From Mycobacterium asiaticum DSM 44297 (GTDB lineage Bacteria > Actinomycetota > Actinomycetes > Mycobacteriales > Mycobacteriaceae), in the NCBI RefSeq assembly GCF_000613245.1, contig NZ_HG964938.1, positions 994,198 to 1,058,197 on the forward strand: a stretch of 64,000 nucleotides of DNA, read 5' to 3'. A program made the position numbers and the translations under genes. Below the pieces are notes generated by a model. The model ran no database searches and had not been told where the DNA came from. It saw only the letters and a list, made by a program, of their open reading frames with translations. Each line of letters opens with the position of its first letter. The stretch's first letter is position 1. Positions 60,653-64,000 of this stretch are shown here, piece after piece.

Positions 60653-60698
60653 GGCGGCGGGCGTTAGGGCGGCGGGCGTTAGGGCGGCGGGGCGCTAG
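60653..60698. repeat. Short tandem repeat GGCGGCGGGCGTTAG x3
   Basis: Three tandem units of 15, 15 and 16 nt (60653-60667, 60668-60682, 60683-60698). The last carries one extra G and a CGCTAG ending that supplies the chsH3 stop codon (60695-60697 on the minus strand). It resembles a minisatellite seed and could vary in copy number between strains. Confidence 0.75.
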
Positions 60699-61555
60699 GC
60701 CGGGATCAGTTCGACGCCACTCAATACAACGGCGTTGTCGCGTGCGGGTGCAACCACTCCGGCCAGAAAACGGCCGTCTTCCTTCCAGACATTGACCTGT
60801 AGCGTCTCCCCGGGATACGCCACGCCCGCAAACCGCGCGCCGTAGGCCGACACGGCCCCGGCATCCCCGTCCAGCAGCGCATCGGTGATCGCCTTGCAGG
60901 TCATGCCGTAGGTGCAGAGCCCGTGCAGGATCGGCGCGGGAAAGCCTGCTGCAGCGGCAAATTCAGGATCCGAGTGCAGCGGGTTGCGGTCACCGCACAG
61001 GCGGTACAGCAGCGCCTGCTGCGGCAGGATCGGCACCGCCAGTTCCAGGTCTGGCGCCCGGTCCGGGGCGGCGTCCGACCCCGAGGGTCCGCGCTCCCCG
61101 CCGAAGCCGCCCTCCCCGCGGGCGAAGATCGACCGCCGTTGCGTCCACAACAGCGTGCCGTCGGGTGCCGTCACCGTCGTCTCGCTCCAGATCACCGCGG
61201 CCTTGCCCTTGTCCCAGATGTCGGTGAACCGGGTGACGGCCTTACCCGATCCCGAAGGTGGCAGCGGCCCCGGCACTTCCACTCGCTCGGATGCGTGCAG
61301 CACCTTGCTCAGTTCGATGTCGATGCCGGGGAACTGGACGGTGGGCGGCGTCGTCATGTGGAACGACGCGGCGACATTGCCGAAGGTGGGCAAAACCTGC
61401 GGTGTGTCGTCGATGAGGTAACGCAGTTCGCGCGGGTCCAACGGGTCCGCACCGGCACCCAGGCCAAGGTGGTAGAGCTGGATATCGCTACTGGTCCAGG
61501 AGAATTCGATCGGATCAAGCTCGGCGGCGAGAGCGACCTCGACATCAATCGGCAT
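60695..61555 (-). CDS. chsH3: ChsH3, double-hotdog MaoC enoyl-CoA hydratase
   Basis: A 286-residue MaoC-type hydratase (Rv3538 orthologue, length 286). The N-terminal hotdog domain lacks the catalytic motif; the C-terminal one has YRLCGDRNPLHSDPEFAAAA and the FPAPILHGLCTYGMTCK segment. It is reported to act on longer cholesterol side-chain enoyl-CoAs; I am less sure of the exact chain length. ATG 61555 shares one base with the kstD stop (TAATG), so kstD-chsH3 are coupled under the KstR box at 63239. Confidence 0.9.
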   Translation of the reverse strand: MPIDVEVALAAELDPIEFSWTSSDIQLYHLGLGAGADPLDPRELRYLIDDTPQVLPTFGNVAASFHMTTPPTVQFPGIDIELSKVLHASERVEVPGPLPPSGSGKAVTRFTDIWDKGKAAVIWSETTVTAPDGTLLWTQRRSIFARGEGGFGGERGPSGSDAAPDRAPDLELAVPILPQQALLYRLCGDRNPLHSDPEFAAAAGFPAPILHGLCTYGMTCKAITDALLDGDAGAVSAYGARFAGVAYPGETLQVNVWKEDGRFLAGVVAPARDNAVVLSGVELIPA

Positions 61556-63237
61556 TACCGAGCCCCCGCGATGTGCAGTGCTGCCAGATACCCGAACGTC
61601 ATGGCCGGTCCGATGGTGCCGCCGGGTCCCGGATAGGTGTGTCCCATCACCGGGGCGCTGGCATTGCCAGCGGCGTAGAGCCCTTCGATGACACTGCCGT
61701 CGTCGCGCAGGGCGCGACCGTGGACATCGGTGCGGATCCCGCCCTTGGTGCCGAGATCGCCGGGCACCATCTTGGCGGCGTAGTACGGCGCGTGGGTGAG
61801 CTCACCCAGGTTTGGGTTCGGCTTGTTCGTCGGGTCACCGTAGTACTTGTCGTAGGCGCTCTCACCGCGGTGGAAGTCCTGGTCGACCCCGGCCCTGGCG
61901 AACTCGTTGAAGCGTGTGACCGTCTTGGTGAACTCCTCCACCGGCAGGCCGGCCTTGGTGGCCAGCTCCTCCAGCGTGTCGGCCTGGATGATGACGCCCG
62001 ATTCCATCCACTTGCGCGGGATGCGTTGGCCCGCTTGCAGACCCGCGAAAATATAGCGGTCGCGGTAGCGCTGGTCGAAAACCAGCCAGGCGGGGATGTT
62101 CTCACCCGGTCCCGGACCCTGGCCGTACTCGCCGCCGTACATACGGTGGCCGGCCTCGACGTAGGGCAGCGACTCGTTCATGAATCGCTTGCCCGACATG
62201 TTGACCATAATCGCGCCCGGGGAATTGCGTTCGGACAGAGCGATCCAGGGCGCACCCACCAAGGGCACCGTCGGGATCCACCAGGCGTCCTCCATGAAAT
62301 CCAGGGCTGCACCCAGCTTTTCCCCTGCGGCAATGCCGTCACCGGTGTTCGCCTTCGCGCCGACCGTCCACTCGGTGCCGATGGGGGCGCGCTGATACTT
62401 CACCCGCATCTGTTCGTTGTGCTCGAACCCACCGGAGGCCAGAATGACGCCACGCCGGGCTCGAATGAGGCGCGGCTCGGCGGATTCGGAAGCTGCGGCG
62501 TCCCGCACGTAGACCCCGCGCACCACGCCGTCTTCGACATGCAGATCGGTCAGCGCCGTGTTGAGGACGACCGGAACCCCGGCCTGCTGCAACCCGATTC
62601 GCAGCGGCGCGATCAGCGCGCGGCCCATGCCGACGAGGTTCTTGCCGGTCGACTTAGCCCACATGGTCCGCGCACCAACCTTCAGGCTGCGCAGCACGCC
62701 GCGGGGATGCCGCTTCAACAAGTTGAGGCGCACGTAGTCCTGTTGCATCACAACCACGTTCAGCGGGACCTTGCCGTAGGCAGGTTCCAGGCCGGCCTCG
62801 TCGGGTCCCAGCTTGCGGGCGTTGAACGGCTTCGGCTCGATCGAACGTCCGTCGGCCCGCCCGCCCGGCGCCTCCGGGTAGTAGTCGGAGTAGCGCGGCA
62901 CCCAGCACATCTTCAGCGGGGTGTGCTTGAGCACGAACGAAAGCATCTCGGGTCCGCGCTGCAAATAGGTGTCGATGCGCTCCGGCTCGACGACGTCGCC
63001 GATGATGCCGTGCAGATAGGTGCGCGCCGCCTCGGGAGTGTCTTTCACGCCGGCGCGCTCGAGGACTTCGTTGTTGGGAATCCACACTCCGCCGCCCGAG
63101 CGGGCGGTCGAGCCGCCGAAGTGCGGCGCCTTCTCGATGACTACTGTCGAGAGGCCGCGGTGCGCGGCGGTCAGGGCAGCCACCATGCCGGCGCCGCCGC
63201 TCCCGACCACGACGACGTCGTACTCCTGTGCTGTCAT
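61555..63237 (-). CDS. kstD: KstD, 3-ketosteroid delta-1-dehydrogenase
   Basis: FAD-dependent dehydrogenase of 560 residues that desaturates ring A (C1-C2) of 3-ketosteroids and, with KshAB, leads to ring B opening. FAD motif DVVVVGSGGAGMVAALTAAH (residues 7-26), GGSTARSGGGVWIPN, and the C-terminal flavin region GLYAAGNASAPVMGHTYPGPG are visible. ATG 63237 (MTAQEYDVVVV) is fixed by homology; the open frame beyond it is not homologous. No Shine-Dalgarno is present because the KstR operator begins one nucleotide upstream of the start codon, so a leaderless transcript is likely. Confidence 0.95.
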   Translation of the reverse strand: MTAQEYDVVVVGSGGAGMVAALTAAHRGLSTVVIEKAPHFGGSTARSGGGVWIPNNEVLERAGVKDTPEAARTYLHGIIGDVVEPERIDTYLQRGPEMLSFVLKHTPLKMCWVPRYSDYYPEAPGGRADGRSIEPKPFNARKLGPDEAGLEPAYGKVPLNVVVMQQDYVRLNLLKRHPRGVLRSLKVGARTMWAKSTGKNLVGMGRALIAPLRIGLQQAGVPVVLNTALTDLHVEDGVVRGVYVRDAAASESAEPRLIRARRGVILASGGFEHNEQMRVKYQRAPIGTEWTVGAKANTGDGIAAGEKLGAALDFMEDAWWIPTVPLVGAPWIALSERNSPGAIMVNMSGKRFMNESLPYVEAGHRMYGGEYGQGPGPGENIPAWLVFDQRYRDRYIFAGLQAGQRIPRKWMESGVIIQADTLEELATKAGLPVEEFTKTVTRFNEFARAGVDQDFHRGESAYDKYYGDPTNKPNPNLGELTHAPYYAAKMVPGDLGTKGGIRTDVHGRALRDDGSVIEGLYAAGNASAPVMGHTYPGPGGTIGPAMTFGYLAALHIAGAR

Positions 63238-63238
63238 G

Positions 63239-63252
63239 TAGAACACGTTATA
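63239..63252. promoter_or_regulatory. KstR operator between kstD and hsaE
   Basis: TAGAACACGTTATA fits TnnAACnnGTTnnA at all fixed positions. It is 1 nt from the kstD start codon and 57 nt before the hsaE ATG, so it can serve the divergent kstD-chsH3 and hsaE operons. Confidence 0.92.
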
Positions 63253-63309
63253 GAATTGCCCGGGTCGGGCGCTACTGGCCCGGTCACGAGAACGAGGGGA
63301 CTTCGGCAA

Positions 63310-64000
63310 ATGCTCGATGTTGCGACCCGCGACGAGCTTGCCGCCGAGCTGGCGCAGGCCGAACGGAGCCGCGAGCCGATCGCCCCGTTGACGGCCGCTT
63401 ACCCCGATATCGACGTCGTCGACGCCTACGAGATCCAGCTGATCAATATCCGGCAGCGCGTCGCCGAAGGAGCCCGGGTAGTCGGGCACAAGGTGGGCCT
63501 GTCGTCCAAGGTGATGCAGCAGATGATGGGCGTCAACGAACCCGACTACGGGCACCTGCTCGACGACATGCAGGTGTTCGAGGACGTCGCGGTGCCGACG
63601 TCGCGCTACCTGTTGCCGCGGGTGGAGGTCGAGGTGGGCTTCATCCTGTCGGCGGACCTGCCCGGCGCGGAGTGCACCGAGGAGGACGTGCTTGCCGCGA
63701 CCGAGGCCCTGGTCCCGTCGATCGAGCTGATTGACACCCGGATCAAGGACTGGCAGATCAAGATCTGCGACACCATCGCGGACAACGCGTCGTCGGCGGG
63801 CTTCGTCCTGGGCGCCGCTCGGGTGTCGCCGGCCGATATCGACGTCAAGGGGATCGACGCCAAGCTGACCCGCAACGGGGAGTTGATCGCCGAGGGCCGG
63901 AGCGACGCTGTGCTGGGAAACCCGGTCACCGCGGTGGCATGGCTGTCCCGCAAGGTGGAAAGTTTTGGCGTGCGCCTGAAAAAGGGTGACATCGTGTTAC
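63310..64000 (+). CDS. hsaE: HsaE, 2-hydroxyhexa-2,4-dienoate hydratase (3' truncated by the window)
   Basis: Hydratase of the side fragment released by HsaD; its product is cleaved by HsaF to pyruvate and propanal, and HsaG makes propionyl-CoA. ATG 63310 with GAGGGGA about 12 nt upstream starts MLDVATRDELAAELAQAERS. About 230 of some 260 residues are visible. The MhpD/2-keto-4-pentenoate hydratase motifs are GHKVGLSSKVMQQMMGVNEP, PRVEVEVGFIL and SIELIDTRIKDWQIKICDTI. It is the first gene of hsaEGF expected to continue past the edge, controlled by the KstR box at 63239. Confidence 0.95.
   Translation, partial: MLDVATRDELAAELAQAERSREPIAPLTAAYPDIDVVDAYEIQLINIRQRVAEGARVVGHKVGLSSKVMQQMMGVNEPDYGHLLDDMQVFEDVAVPTSRYLLPRVEVEVGFILSADLPGAECTEEDVLAATEALVPSIELIDTRIKDWQIKICDTIADNASSAGFVLGAARVSPADIDVKGIDAKLTRNGELIAEGRSDAVLGNPVTAVAWLSRKVESFGVRLKKGDIVL

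Noticed and set aside
1..64000. tRNA, rRNA, insertion sequences, integrases or phage genes
   Set aside because: I saw no tRNA-like cloverleaf, rRNA segment, DDE transposase or recombinase protein in any frame.

Overview
The window is high-GC mycobacterial DNA, probably from a slow-growing non-tuberculous species. PPE proteins with long NxGxGNxG repeat tails, an Mce operon, F420/Ddn-type proteins and the actinobacterial cholesterol catabolic cluster all point there. Nearly every backbone gene can be matched by protein sequence and order to the M. tuberculosis Rv3573c-Rv3536c region, read here in the opposite direction. Names come from recalled family and orthologue knowledge; no search was run.

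Layout: fadE34/chsE3 (1-2116, lacking about one codon); a DUF559 gene bracketed by palindromes (2137-3160); a secreted protein and kshB (minus strand) facing hsaA-hsaD-hsaC-hsaB (4989-8588) across two KstR boxes. Then comes a block of about 16 kb (8.5-24.4 kb) that is not in the M. tuberculosis order: an unknown protein, a GMC/cholesterol-oxidase-like flavoenzyme, a complete yrbEAB-mceABCDEF-mas operon, a CHAD protein, a coiled-coil membrane protein and a PknK-like kinase carrying a 12-repeat Kelch sensor. It separates nat from hsaACDB, with which it normally lies. After nat: aspB-fadE33-fadE32-fadE31-fadD3 (minus) facing fadE30-ipdF (plus) across a KstR2 box; three PPE-MPTR genes plus a PPE relic; kstR2-fadA6; a second DUF559 gene; fdxB-ipdC-ipdB-ipdA-echA20 (minus) facing two SDR genes across a third KstR2 box; a methyltransferase; ddn; fadA5 facing cyp125-chsE1-chsE2-chsH2-chsH1-ltp2; a cynR/cynS pair; a third DUF559 gene; chsH3-kstD facing hsaE (cut by the window end).

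Together the genes cover side-chain removal (cyp125, fadE34, chsH3, fadA5, chsE1E2-chsH1H2-ltp2), ring A/B opening (kstD, kshB, hsaA-hsaE) and ring C/D degradation (fadD3, fadE30-33, ipdF, fadA6, ipdC, ipdAB, echA20). KstR sites control the first two sets and KstR2 sites the last. Four KstR-like and three KstR2-like palindromes are readable.

The most unusual feature is a recurring cassette. Three paralogous DUF559/AbiEi-like genes are each bracketed by two direct copies of a 55-57-nt imperfect palindrome specific to that gene. A fourth, gene-less copy lies after ipdF. The four copies not located at the end of a DUF559 gene all lie 8-43 nt downstream of a plus-strand stop codon. This looks like a REP/RAYT-style relationship built on a nuclease-fold protein. 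Second in interest are the extra Mce/GMC/Kelch-kinase block and an apparent one-base deletion in hsaB beside it.
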